Shown: piece after piece, positions 37,597-45,989 of the stretch | How the letters are laid out: every line of letters starts with the position of its first letter | Position numbering within the stretch: position 1 is the stretch's first letter | NCBI RefSeq assembly: GCF_024707505.1 | Contig: NZ_CP102604.1 | Span: forward strand, 4,092,001 to 4,156,000 | Length of the DNA: 64,000 bases | Reading direction: 5' to 3' | DNA from: Pantoea sp. SOD02 | Lineage (GTDB): Bacteria > Pseudomonadota > Gammaproteobacteria > Enterobacterales > Enterobacteriaceae | Notes under the pieces: model-generated | Told to the model about the DNA's origin: nothing | Seen by the model: only the letters and a program-made list of their open reading frames with translations | Database searches by the model: none | Position numbers and translations under genes: made by a program

Positions 37597-39348
37597 ATGA
37601 TTAAAATAATAAAATCAGAAGAAATCGATAGCAAGATTATAATTTCCATAGCATGGGCATTCCTAATAATAGTAATGCATTTTTACATCCCAAACATGGG
37701 AGGACACGGTCTAGGTTTACCACAAAATATCGTCACGCTTGGCGTGTTAGGAGTACTGATCTTATTCATTAGCTTCAGTGTCAAAAAGGAAACACTGACG
37801 CTTTCTCCCGGCATCAAATTCTTCTTGCTCGGCTGCCTGCTTTTAAGTCTACCAGTGCTGTGGACACCTTCCGCCGCCTGGCGCGCCAACGCGCTGCCTG
37901 CGGTATTGGGCTATGCGGTGGCGGCGCTGGTGTATCTGGCACTGCTGCAAATATCGCTTAGTCGGCGACAGAAACGCCTGTTGCTAGGTTTGATTGTTGC
38001 CTCTGCGGTTATAGAAGCACTGCTGGCGCTAATGCAACTGTGGGTGTTTGATGCCGATAACAGGATGGAATATCCGTTTACGGTGGCGCGCGCCTATGGC
38101 AATTTTCAGCAAACCAACCTGCTCGGTAGCTTCCTCGCCACCGGCTTTGGTATTGCGCTGTATCTGCTGATCACCACACGCCATAGCTGGGTGCGAAGCG
38201 TTAATGCATTGGCGATGCTGCTGCTGCTGATCATCATTATTCCGGTGCAATCGCGCGTCGGTTGGTTGGGTGCATTGACGGTCACCCTGCTGCTCTTATT
38301 CCATTTTCGTCACCATAGACAAACCCCGCGCATCATCGTTATCGGCGCGCCTTTAGTCTTGTTATTGATTGCGACGTGGCTAACCATCGTGAAATCGCAT
38401 CATCATGAATCGCTGCCTCAATCAGTTACCGAGATGATCACCCCGCTTAAGGGCAAACCCGCGTTAGCCTTGGTGGATAAATCCACCTCTAACATGCTGC
38501 GCTGGCAGATGTTGAAACATTCACTGCAAATGGTGGCAGAGCATCCGCTAAAGGGCTGGGGAATGGGCGGTTTCGAACACGCCTTTACGCAGTATCTGAT
38601 TCAGCACTCGCCTGACGGCCCGCTAGCCGGCCCCACGCCGACTCATCCGCATAATGAAATACTCTATCTGTGGATTGAAGGCGGGATTATGGCGCTGATT
38701 GGCGGCATGTTGCTGGTGCTGGCGTGGCTGAGATTAGCGATAAGCGGTTGTCGATTACGTCGTCATCGCGCGTTCCCGCTCTGGTGTTTGACATTGCCCA
38801 TCGCGCTACACACGCTGTTTGAATATCCGCTGTATCAATCTGCTGCGCACGGTTTGGTGCTGCTGCTGCTGATCAGGCTGACGATCGCAGAATCGGTGCT
38901 GAAAAAAGTGACCTTGAGGCCATCAGTGCAGATTGTGGGACGCAGCGTCACCACTTTTATTGCCAGCGCCATTGTGGTGTTCGCGGTAACAGGATTGCAT
39001 ACCAATAATGTGCTGACGCGTGCTGAACGCAGCGGATTTCGCGACACCGCTGAGATGCATGAGCTGATTAATCCGTATGCGCAGTGGGATCGCTACGTTT
39101 ACGATTCGCATATGCTGGATTTGAAGCAATTCACTCTCAAGCAGGATTATCGCTACTTAGCGGCCTTTAAAATCTGGGCGGATAACTACGTAACGGTGCA
39201 TAACGATGCCAATATCTATTACACCTTGATTCGCATTGCCGATGCGCAGCAGAGCCAGATTCGTAAATCTCAGCTTATCCAGCGCGCCAGACAATTGTTC
39301 CCAGCCGATGAACGTTTTGTCGAACCTTCACTGATAAGCAAGGGTTAG
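37597..39348 (+). CDS. PglL-like O-oligosaccharyltransferase / O-antigen ligase family protein
   Basis: A 583-residue inner-membrane protein with 10-12 hydrophobic segments, starting at ATG 37597 (TTG 37573 is in frame). The PglL_A-type motif RAYGNFQQTNLLGSFL is at residues 165-180, QSRVGWLGA at 218-226, and the large periplasmic loop ends in TPTHPHNEILYLWIEGG with His350, the position of the essential loop histidine of bacterial O-oligosaccharyltransferases. A soluble C-terminal region of about 100 residues fits Wzy_C_2, which favours PglL over WaaL. Such enzymes move glycan from undecaprenyl pyrophosphate to Ser/Thr of periplasmic proteins. It lies 16 bp after the adhesin gene and overlaps a convergent pilin gene, so fimbrial subunits are candidate targets. 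Confidence 0.82.
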   Translation: MIKIIKSEEIDSKIIISIAWAFLIIVMHFYIPNMGGHGLGLPQNIVTLGVLGVLILFISFSVKKETLTLSPGIKFFLLGCLLLSLPVLWTPSAAWRANALPAVLGYAVAALVYLALLQISLSRRQKRLLLGLIVASAVIEALLALMQLWVFDADNRMEYPFTVARAYGNFQQTNLLGSFLATGFGIALYLLITTRHSWVRSVNALAMLLLLIIIIPVQSRVGWLGALTVTLLLLFHFRHHRQTPRIIVIGAPLVLLLIATWLTIVKSHHHESLPQSVTEMITPLKGKPALALVDKSTSNMLRWQMLKHSLQMVAEHPLKGWGMGGFEHAFTQYLIQHSPDGPLAGPTPTHPHNEILYLWIEGGIMALIGGMLLVLAWLRLAISGCRLRRHRAFPLWCLTLPIALHTLFEYPLYQSAAHGLVLLLLIRLTIAESVLKKVTLRPSVQIVGRSVTTFIASAIVVFAVTGLHTNNVLTRAERSGFRDTAEMHELINPYAQWDRYVYDSHMLDLKQFTLKQDYRYLAAFKIWADNYVTVHNDANIYYTLIRIADAQQSQIRKSQLIQRARQLFPADERFVEPSLISKG

Positions 39349-39735
39349 CTGGGTGATGCCAGATGATGCCGCGCTGGCGGTGAAATCCAGTGTGCGCTGC
39401 TGGCTTAAGGCGAGGTTACGTGGTGTCGCATTCATCAACTGGCCGCGGCTGTTTTTGATTGCGATTGTGTTGGCATTTGATGAATTAAAAGAAGCGGTAA
39501 TGCCATGCAAGGTTTCAACACCACAGCGATTAACCTTCAATGAAATCGCGCTGGTTTTAGTGGCAGACAGAGAAATCGCCCGATCGTTGTCGGCGTAGCC
39601 AATTAAACAAGGTGAATCGCCATCAACAATCTGTCCAGTAAAGGTGACACGTCCGCTATCATCAGCGGCCATTGCTGGTGCGTTAAAGAGGGAGAATCCG
39701 ATAAGTAAAGCTGAAGTCGCAGTGCTGAGTTTCAT
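39328..39735 (-). CDS. Orphan fimbrial subunit convergent with the PglL-like gene
   Basis: A 135-residue pilin-like protein starting at the ATG complementary to 39733-39735 behind AAGGA; upstream in-frame codons are not part of it. Signal peptide MKLSTATSALLIGFSLFNAPAMA, then GRVTFTGQIVDGDSPCLIGYADND and KVNRCGVETL with the disulfide pair. It is short for a pilin, and the C-terminal third is rich in Ser, Thr and Ala (LDFTASAASSG), the low-complexity type favoured by O-oligosaccharyltransferases. Its 3' end overlaps that of the PglL-like gene by 21 bp. It has its own promoter, so it could be a separately regulated glycoprotein subunit. Confidence 0.8.
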   Translation of the reverse strand: MKLSTATSALLIGFSLFNAPAMAADDSGRVTFTGQIVDGDSPCLIGYADNDRAISLSATKTSAISLKVNRCGVETLHGITASFNSSNANTIAIKNSRGQLMNATPRNLALSQQRTLDFTASAASSGITQLTLAYQ

Positions 39736-40220
39736 GCTGTGATCCTTGTTAATTTTGTTACTCATTCCCTGACATGCTGATTTATCGAACTTTTTAAGCA
39801 GCATGTTTTTCTGTGCGGGAAAGATAACTGAGATCAACCATTAACGAAGGCAGGACTTGTCTTAAAGAATTTAAGCCGGGTCGTATAGATGCCATTTTTT
39901 GGCGCTTAGGGTAAAAAAAGTGTCAGCAATATTATAAAAACATTTCAACCGCAGTTTTAAGCGGCGAAAAAGCATGAGAAAATTGCTCGATGTCCGCCGT
40001 TTAACCCATTGTTAATCATCTTAAATATCTGGTAGATGGTCGTTAACCTGCTAATAGTCGCCTCATCAATGATTTCCATTAATCTTAAAGATTGTGGAGA
40101 TCGCGTTTCTTTGACGGCACTATTTGTTAATCTACTGGTCGTAATTAGAACAGTTGTACCGCCAGGAACTCATGGACTCTCTTCTTAGTGCGATACATTT
40201 TCTCCCGACATGAAGGCGTT
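39736..40220. other. Intergenic region between orphan pilin and lpxP
   Basis: About 480 bp, no gene supported. It must carry divergent promoters. The frame upstream of lpxP is open to 40188 but is not conserved. Confidence 0.5.
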
Positions 40221-41144
40221 ATGACGAAATCCAGGCAGTTCCGTTCCAAACTTCTGCATCCCCGCTATTGGTTTACCTGGTTTGGGCTAGGTGTGCTGTG
40301 GCTGCTGGTGCAACTTCCTTACCCCATTTTGATCCGGCTTGGTGCGGGCGCTGGCAAATTGTCGCGTCACTTCCTAAAGCGTCGCGAACGCATCACTCGT
40401 CGCAATATCGAGCTGTGCTTCCCTAATATTGATGAAGAGAAGAAAGAAGCGATGATCGCCGGCAACTTCGAATCACTGGGAATGGCGCTGGCAGAAACAG
40501 GCATTGCCTGGTTCTGGTCCGATGCACGCGTGCGTCGCTACTTCAAAGTCAGCGGACTCGAAAATTTGCAGCACGCGCAAAGCCACCAGCGCGGCGTGAT
40601 GGTTATTGGTGTGCACTTCATGTCGCTGGAGCTGGGTGGCCGCATTACCGGTTTATGCCAGCCAATGATGGCGATGTATCGTCCGCACAACAATCAGGCG
40701 ATGGAGTGGGCACAGACCAAAGGTCGCATGCGCTCAAATAAGGCGATGATCGACCGCCGCGATTTGCGCGGCATGGTGCAGGCGCTGAAAAAAGGCGAAG
40801 CGGTGTGGTTCGCACCGGATCAGGATTACGGCCCGAAAGGCAGCGTGTTTGCCCCACTGTTTGCGGTTAAACAAGCGGCGACCACCAACGGCACTTTCGT
40901 GCTTTCTCGTCTGGCGAAACCGGCGATGTTAACCATCGTGCTGATTCGCAATCAGGATAAAAGCGGTTATCAGCTGATCATTCAGCCTGAACTGGAAAAT
41001 TATCCGTATGAAGATGAGGCCGCCGCCGCTGCTTACATGAATCGCGTTATCGAGAAAGAAATTCTGCGTGCACCCGATCAATACCTGTGGCTGCACCGTC
41101 GCTTTAAAACCCGCCCGCCGGGTGAAGCGTCTCTTTATATCTAA
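40221..41144 (+). CDS. lpxP: Lipid A late acyltransferase, LpxP-like
   Basis: A 307-residue inner-membrane acyltransferase. LLHPRYWFTWFGLGVLWLLVQLPYP at the N-terminus, the HX4E motif in GVHFMSLELGGR (His near residue 132), WFAPDQDYG and the C-terminal PGEASLYI match E. coli LpxP, which in the cold replaces laurate with palmitoleate on Kdo2-lipid IVA. LpxL is the close paralogue and cannot be excluded, but the LCQPMMAMYRPHNNQAMEW block and length (306 in E. coli LpxP) favour LpxP. Start at ATG 40221. Monocistronic, with a terminator at 41154. Confidence 0.88.
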   Translation: MTKSRQFRSKLLHPRYWFTWFGLGVLWLLVQLPYPILIRLGAGAGKLSRHFLKRRERITRRNIELCFPNIDEEKKEAMIAGNFESLGMALAETGIAWFWSDARVRRYFKVSGLENLQHAQSHQRGVMVIGVHFMSLELGGRITGLCQPMMAMYRPHNNQAMEWAQTKGRMRSNKAMIDRRDLRGMVQALKKGEAVWFAPDQDYGPKGSVFAPLFAVKQAATTNGTFVLSRLAKPAMLTIVLIRNQDKSGYQLIIQPELENYPYEDEAAAAAYMNRVIEKEILRAPDQYLWLHRRFKTRPPGEASLYI

Positions 41145-41153
41145 TCTCTTGAT

Positions 41154-41182
41154 GCAGCAGGTTTTCGCCTGCTGCTCATTTT
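41154..41182 (+). terminator. lpxP terminator
   Basis: Stem GCAGCAGG / CCTGCTGC with a TTTTCG loop followed by TCATTTTC, 10 bp after the lpxP stop. Confidence 0.75.
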
Positions 41183-41282
41183 CTCTACTCACATTTAACA
41201 ACCATTCTTAACGAAAAACAGGTTTGTCAAAATCTGTCCTGCCTCTTGTAATGGTCGCCTCCTCCTCTCTTTGACCAGAACC

Positions 41283-42722
41283 ATGACACAGCACTTTCAT
41301 TGCAAATTTCTCGCGCTAGCCGTTGCCACTGCGCTGCTGGCCAGTTGTGCCAATTCACACGGCTTACACACCAAAAACACCCTGCTTGATGCCAACACTC
41401 TGCAAGCCAATCAATCCCTAAAAGATGCGCACTTCAGCGCCGCGAATTGGCCGAAGAGCGAATGGTGGCAAAGTTTTAACGATGCTCAACTCAATCGACT
41501 GATTAATGATGCGATGGCTTCCAGCCCGGATTTGCAGGTGGTCAACGCGCAGGCGGATAAAGCCAATGCACAGGTGATTGCCGCCGATGCCGAGCGCTAT
41601 CCGGATGTCGATCTCAACGCTGGCATTACGCGCTCGCGCGTGGCAAAAGTGGATGATCCGCTGCTGGAGGGCAAAAGCTACAGTACGCTGCGTACCGCTA
41701 ACGTTGGATTGAGCTACACCTTCGATTTGTGGGGCGGCAAAAAAGATGCCGCTGAAGCCGCGCTGGGGCAAGCACGCGCCAGCGAGCTAGATCGTCAGGC
41801 CAGCCAGTTAACCTTAGCCGCAAACGTGACGCGAGCGTGGAACAACCTTAATCTCGCCTGGAATAATGCCGAACTGGCACAGCAGAATCTCGAACGTGCT
41901 GTGGGTATCGCCAACATTCAGCAGCAATATGTCAGCGCCGGACTCACTTCCGATTACCAATATAAGCAGGCGCTGTCGCAGCAAAAAACGGCGCAAGCCG
42001 GACTGACTGAAGCCAAACAAGATGTCACCGATGCCGGTATTCAGCTTTCGACATTGATTGGTAAAGGCCCGGATTACTGGCACCAGTTAAAACCGGCGCA
42101 GATGAATGTGCCGGTCGCCGCCATGCTGCCAAACGCCATCCCGGCAGAACTGCTGGGACGTCGTCCTGATGTAGTGGCCGCGCGTTGGCGCGTTGAAGCG
42201 GCATCGAAACAAATCGCCGCCAGCAAAACCGAGTTCTATCCCAACATCAATCTGGTGGCTGAAGCCGGCACCAAATCACTGCTCGGTGATGCCTTCCTTG
42301 GCGCGCCAAGTCGTTTCTTTAACGTGGGCCCGAGCCTGTCGTTGCCGATCTTTGACGCGGGCAAACGTCGCGCTGATTTAGCCGAGAGCGACGCCAACTG
42401 GGATCTGGCGGTGGCGCAGTACAATAAGCTGCTGATCGGTTCATTAGGTAATATCAGCGATACCATCACGCAGCTGCAGTCGATTCAGGATCAGTTGGCG
42501 CAGCAGGAAAGCGCCAACCAGCTGATTCACAGTGCGTGGGATGATTTGCATCGCGAATACGCGGCGGGCCTGCGTCCGTATCTGGATGTATTAACCATTC
42601 AAAATCAGCTGATTGAATCCGACCAGAAACTGGTAACGCTGAAGGCACAACAGATTAACCTTGCGGTAGTGTTGATTGAGGATTTGGGCGGCGGATTCCA
42701 GAGCGGCAGCTCTCAAGTTTGA
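41283..42722 (+). CDS. NodT/TolC-family outer-membrane efflux lipoprotein
   Basis: A 479-residue outer-membrane channel lipoprotein. The signal peptide ends in ALLASC with the lipid-modified Cys22 (start ATG 41283; TTG 41271 is also in frame). Two outer membrane efflux repeats follow, with YPDVDLNAGITRSR, LSYTFDLWGGKKDAAEA, the internal repeat FYPNINLVAEAG and LSLPIFDAGKRRADLAE, the NodT/MdtP signature. Such proteins form the exit duct of MFS- or RND-type pumps. No inner-membrane pump or periplasmic adaptor gene is adjacent, so its partner must be encoded elsewhere. Confidence 0.9.
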   Translation: MTQHFHCKFLALAVATALLASCANSHGLHTKNTLLDANTLQANQSLKDAHFSAANWPKSEWWQSFNDAQLNRLINDAMASSPDLQVVNAQADKANAQVIAADAERYPDVDLNAGITRSRVAKVDDPLLEGKSYSTLRTANVGLSYTFDLWGGKKDAAEAALGQARASELDRQASQLTLAANVTRAWNNLNLAWNNAELAQQNLERAVGIANIQQQYVSAGLTSDYQYKQALSQQKTAQAGLTEAKQDVTDAGIQLSTLIGKGPDYWHQLKPAQMNVPVAAMLPNAIPAELLGRRPDVVAARWRVEAASKQIAASKTEFYPNINLVAEAGTKSLLGDAFLGAPSRFFNVGPSLSLPIFDAGKRRADLAESDANWDLAVAQYNKLLIGSLGNISDTITQLQSIQDQLAQQESANQLIHSAWDDLHREYAAGLRPYLDVLTIQNQLIESDQKLVTLKAQQINLAVVLIEDLGGGFQSGSSQV

Positions 42723-42725
42723 AAA

Positions 42726-42750
42726 GGTCGCCATGAATGGCGCCCCTACG
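42726..42750. repeat. REP-like hairpin, single copy
   Basis: GGTCGCCAT-GA-ATGGCGCC followed by CCTACG, the same family as the elements at 11350 and 60169. It lies 4 bp after the efflux gene stop. Confidence 0.75.
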
Positions 42751-42835
42751 CAGGAATGTGCAGGTTTTGCCGGCTGGCATTCTGCCGTGCATTGATGAAT
42801 CATAGTCCGCACTGTGTAATCACCTGCGGACTATT

Positions 42836-43981
42836 ATGATGGAACAGAATATTGAGGCTGGCTGGTTGCGGCCTCTGATTGCCGATCGACTGACGCCTTA
42901 CCTCGAAATTGACGCCGCGCGCCTGCAGCGTAACCTGCAACAGATGCAGCAAAAAGCCGATGCCGCTGGCGTCACGCTACGTCCTCACATCAAAACCCAT
43001 AAAAGTGTCTGGATTGCTGAGCAGCAGCGCATGCTCGGCGCGCGCGGCATTACCGTATCTAAGCCGAGTGAAGGCATCGCTTTTATTCTGGGTGGCGAAC
43101 GCGATCTGATGCTGGCTTATCCTATTGTGCATGCCGAAACACTGAAAGAGTTTTTGGCGGTGGCCGCACAGCATCAGGCGCGCATTACCTGCATTGCTGA
43201 TTGCGCCAATGGCGTGGCGGCAATAGCGGCTGCACATCAGCGCCAGCCCGATTGTAAGCTGGCGTTAGCCATCAAGGTGGATGTGGGATTACATCGCATC
43301 GGCGTTGATCCGCACAGCGATGCTGCCATTACGCTGGCGCAGCAGATTCAGGATGCGGGCCTCACTTTTGCCGGACTAGTTTCACATGCTGGTCACGCGT
43401 ATGGCGCAGGTAACGCCACGGCGATTGCAGAAGTAGCCTTGCAGGAAATTGCACTGATGCAGGATCTTCAAAAGCGCCTGATTGCCGCCGGTTTTGCGCA
43501 CTGCCCGATTTCTGTCGGTTCAACGCCAACGGCATTGGCAGCGCCCGTCGCACAGGGCAGCGATGAAATCCGTCCCGGCAATTACGCATTGCTCGATCTC
43601 ACCGCATGGCGTTTGGGTCTCTGCACGCCAGATGCATTGGCGTTGAGCGTGGTGACGCGTGTGGTAGCCGTCAATCCGCACTTCGCCATTATTGATGCCG
43701 GTTCCAAAATGCTTAGCTCTGACAAAGGCCCGCATGGCACCAATGCCAGCGGATTTGGTATCGCCGTGGATGAGCAAGGCAATCACTATGAAGTGTTGAA
43801 GCTGTCGGAAGAGCATGGCTTCCTGCAATACGCTGAACAGGCACCAGCCGTTGGTGCGCTGCTGCGGATATTCCCTAACCACAGCTGCGCGGTGGTTGCG
43901 CAGTCCGATCGCTTTGTGTTGCGCCATGCTGATGGTGCGGGCGAAGAGCAGGATATTCAGGGGCGCGGCAAGTTTATCTGA
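42836..43981 (+). CDS. PLP-dependent D-serine dehydratase / D-threonine aldolase-like enzyme
   Basis: A 381-residue fold-type III PLP enzyme of the DSD1/D-threonine aldolase family. The cofactor motif RPHIKTHK is at residues 49-56, the alanine-racemase-type barrel continues through IKVDVGLHRIGVDP, and SVGSTPTAL binds phosphate. The C-terminal metal site is PNHSC with His349 and Cys351. In this family, His plus Cys occurs in D-serine and D-threo-3-hydroxyaspartate dehydratases, whereas aldolases have His plus Asp, so a dehydratase is favoured. Likely a cytosolic D-amino-acid catabolic enzyme. Stands alone after the efflux gene. Confidence 0.85.
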   Translation: MMEQNIEAGWLRPLIADRLTPYLEIDAARLQRNLQQMQQKADAAGVTLRPHIKTHKSVWIAEQQRMLGARGITVSKPSEGIAFILGGERDLMLAYPIVHAETLKEFLAVAAQHQARITCIADCANGVAAIAAAHQRQPDCKLALAIKVDVGLHRIGVDPHSDAAITLAQQIQDAGLTFAGLVSHAGHAYGAGNATAIAEVALQEIALMQDLQKRLIAAGFAHCPISVGSTPTALAAPVAQGSDEIRPGNYALLDLTAWRLGLCTPDALALSVVTRVVAVNPHFAIIDAGSKMLSSDKGPHGTNASGFGIAVDEQGNHYEVLKLSEEHGFLQYAEQAPAVGALLRIFPNHSCAVVAQSDRFVLRHADGAGEEQDIQGRGKFI

Positions 43982-44092
43982 TTACAGCGTTTTCACGGAA
44001 ACCGCTGCTGTCCCACACTTCCATGACCGGGCCGTTTGCAGCCCGGTATCAGCGTGCTTTAATGACTTCTTGTTTGCTCATTAGGAGGTTCC

Positions 44093-44488
44093 ATGCTGCC
44101 ATCTCAGACAGTCACACTCACGGTTCCACGCAACTGGTTAGATTTGTATGAAACCATCTGGAAACCTGAATGCTTTGCAAAATGGGCGAGCGGGCTGAGC
44201 GCAAGTACGCTGACGCAGGAAGGGAACATCTGGAAAGCCAAAGGCCCCGAGGGAACGGTGAAGATTCGCTTTACCCCACACAATCCGTTTGGCGTGATGG
44301 ATCACTGGATTGATACCGGAAACGGTAAAGAGATTTATATGCCGATGCGGGTGATTGCTAACGAGCAAGGTGCGGAAGTGGTGATGGTGGTTTACCGTCA
44401 ACCGTTCATGTCTGACGAGAAGTTTGCGGGGGATGTTGCATGGGTAAAACGCGACCTGGAACAGCTCCTCCTTCTGTTAACTCATTAG
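44093..44488 (+). CDS. SRPBCC-fold (polyketide cyclase-like) hypothetical protein
   Basis: A 131-residue cytosolic protein with ATTAGGAGG before the start. The sequence (VPRNWLDLYETIWKPECFAKWASG, VKIRFTPHNPFGVMDHWID, AEVVMVVYRQPFMSDEKFAGDVAWVKRDLEQL) has the helix-sheet-helix order of START/SRPBCC proteins, whose C-terminal long helix closes a hydrophobic pocket. Ligand and role are unknown. A GC hairpin (ACCGGGC / GCCCGGT, 44026-44047) between the PLP enzyme gene and this one could end the upstream transcript. Confidence 0.7.
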   Translation: MLPSQTVTLTVPRNWLDLYETIWKPECFAKWASGLSASTLTQEGNIWKAKGPEGTVKIRFTPHNPFGVMDHWIDTGNGKEIYMPMRVIANEQGAEVVMVVYRQPFMSDEKFAGDVAWVKRDLEQLLLLLTH

Positions 44489-44923
44489 AATCAATGGATT
44501 ATGCAGCGCTCGCCTCTTTAACGCATGCTGGAATCAATCAATAAAAATCGGTTACTTTTTTGCTCAGTAGCGTTTAACTGTTTCACTCAAACCTTCTCGT
44601 GTTTATCTGTTATTCACCAGCCCGGCTTAAGCATCCTCAGCAGGAAAATTCCTGGTGAGGATGCGCATGAAAATGCTGAGTCACTCTGATTTATCGAAGT
44701 TTTTTCAAATTGCCTCGAACACTTCTTGATTAATCAGCCTGGAATGAAGAAAAGCACTAATAAATAGTAAATCACTCGCCTTATATATTCTGATGCAAAT
44801 TCTGAAACCATTTATTCCTGTGGTCTATTTATAGGAGTTTTCTGATGGTGTTAATTTAATTAAAACACGGTATAACTCATTCACACACAGCAGTAACCAT
44901 AATAACAACAGCAGGGAAATAAC
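44489..44923. other. Intergenic region with a long palindrome
   Basis: About 435 bp, AT-rich, no gene supported. It contains a 34-nt near-perfect palindrome at 44631-44664 (arms GCATCCTCA / TGAGGATGC plus inner CAGGA / TCCTG) without a following T-run, so it is not a classical terminator. Function unknown. Confidence 0.6.
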
Positions 44924-45190
44924 ATGGATCGCTCAACCTATCCTTTGTTGTCAGAAAAAGAATTCGTTGAGATTGCCAGGCGGATGCTGGCCGGGGAATA
45001 TATAAACGCAAAGGGATTTTATAATGATCTTACGGATTTCCTCCGCACAGGAGGAGATACCATTAAGACAACAACACCATTAAGCGCCAGGGGCATCTTA
45101 ATAAATTCAGAACATCATTTAATTGAAAGCATCTTTACGTGGCAAAACCTGAAAGGTATATCAGGGCTGCGTCAGGAAACGCTGCATTAA
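44924..45190 (+). CDS. Small hypothetical protein
   Basis: An 88-residue protein with a plausible AGGGAAATAAC leader before ATG 44924. It begins MDRSTYPLLSEKEFVEIARRML and is predicted mostly helical, with no membrane segment. I do not recognise it. Base composition is lower in GC than the backbone genes, like the truncated flippase gene that follows, which suggests both belong to acquired DNA. Confidence 0.5.
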   Translation: MDRSTYPLLSEKEFVEIARRMLAGEYINAKGFYNDLTDFLRTGGDTIKTTTPLSARGILINSEHHLIESIFTWQNLKGISGLRQETLH

Positions 45191-45264
45191 TGTGAGCTGT
45201 GCTTTGGCCTACGGCCAGGGTAAACCCTTAATTGCACTGGTACATGTACCATAATGAGCAGAGT

Positions 45265-45909
45265 ATGGCGATAAGAGAAAAAAATCTGGCTAACACTAAA
45301 TGGTCAATTTTGTCATCGATTAAAATCGTCGGCATTGGTGTTTTACAACTTTCACTTCTGGCACAAATACTCCAGGCAAACGAGTTAGATCTACTCGCCA
45401 TTGCCATTGTGATGTTATTAATTATTGATACGCTGGCCGATCGCGGATTTGGCAATAGAATTATTAGAAGTAAAAACCTGAATAACAGCGATCTCTCAAT
45501 ATTATATTGGGGAAATGTATTAAGCGGCCTGGCCATTTTTGCCGCACTGTTTATTGGTAGCGATATTTCCAGTCGTATAATGAATCAGCCCGAAATGGCA
45601 ATCATGCTGGAGATGATGTCGGTCATTTTCATCATTATTCCGCAGGGACAACATTATCGCGCCATATTACAGCGGGAAAACCAATTTTCGCGCATCGCTT
45701 TTGCGGAAATAGCTTCTGTACTGGTGGGATTGGGCGTCACACTGTTTACCGTGTGGCTGACACCTTCAGTGCTGTGCGCCATCTGGGGCTACCTCGCGAT
45801 GGTATCCATCAGAATGCTGATCTACTGCTACTACGGTCGCTCCTGGTTCCAGCCAGAATACCGTTTTAGCCTGAAAAGTTTCGCTAACGTGCGAGCAAGA
45901 AACGGATAA
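45265..45909 (+). pseudogene. Truncated Wzx/WzxC-type polysaccharide flippase
   Basis: A 214-residue N-terminal half of an oligosaccharide flippase. MAIREKNLANTKWSILSSIKIVGIGVLQLSLLAQIL, DTLADRGFGNRIIRSKNL and FIIIPQGQHYRAILQREN align with WzxC/AmsL-type flippases, which are about 480-490 residues long with 12-14 helices. The frame ends at SFANVRARNG exactly where WzxC continues with further helices, and a terminator follows 50 bp later. The second half is absent, so it is unlikely to flip lipid-linked sugar. It may be a remnant of an exopolysaccharide locus. A shortened but functional protein cannot be excluded. Confidence 0.72.
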
Positions 45910-45958
45910 TAAAAACAAGTCTGTATGGTGGGCTCTGGGCATCTGAAAAGATGCGTTC

Positions 45959-45988
45959 GCGTGCTGGTTGCCAGCACGCTTTTTTCTT
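45959..45988. terminator. Strong terminator after the flippase fragment
   Basis: Nine-bp stem GCGTGCTGG / CCAGCACGC, TTG loop and a TTTTTTCTTTTT run. It lies between the flippase fragment and the convergent LuxR-type gene. Confidence 0.85.
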
Positions 45989-45989
45989 T

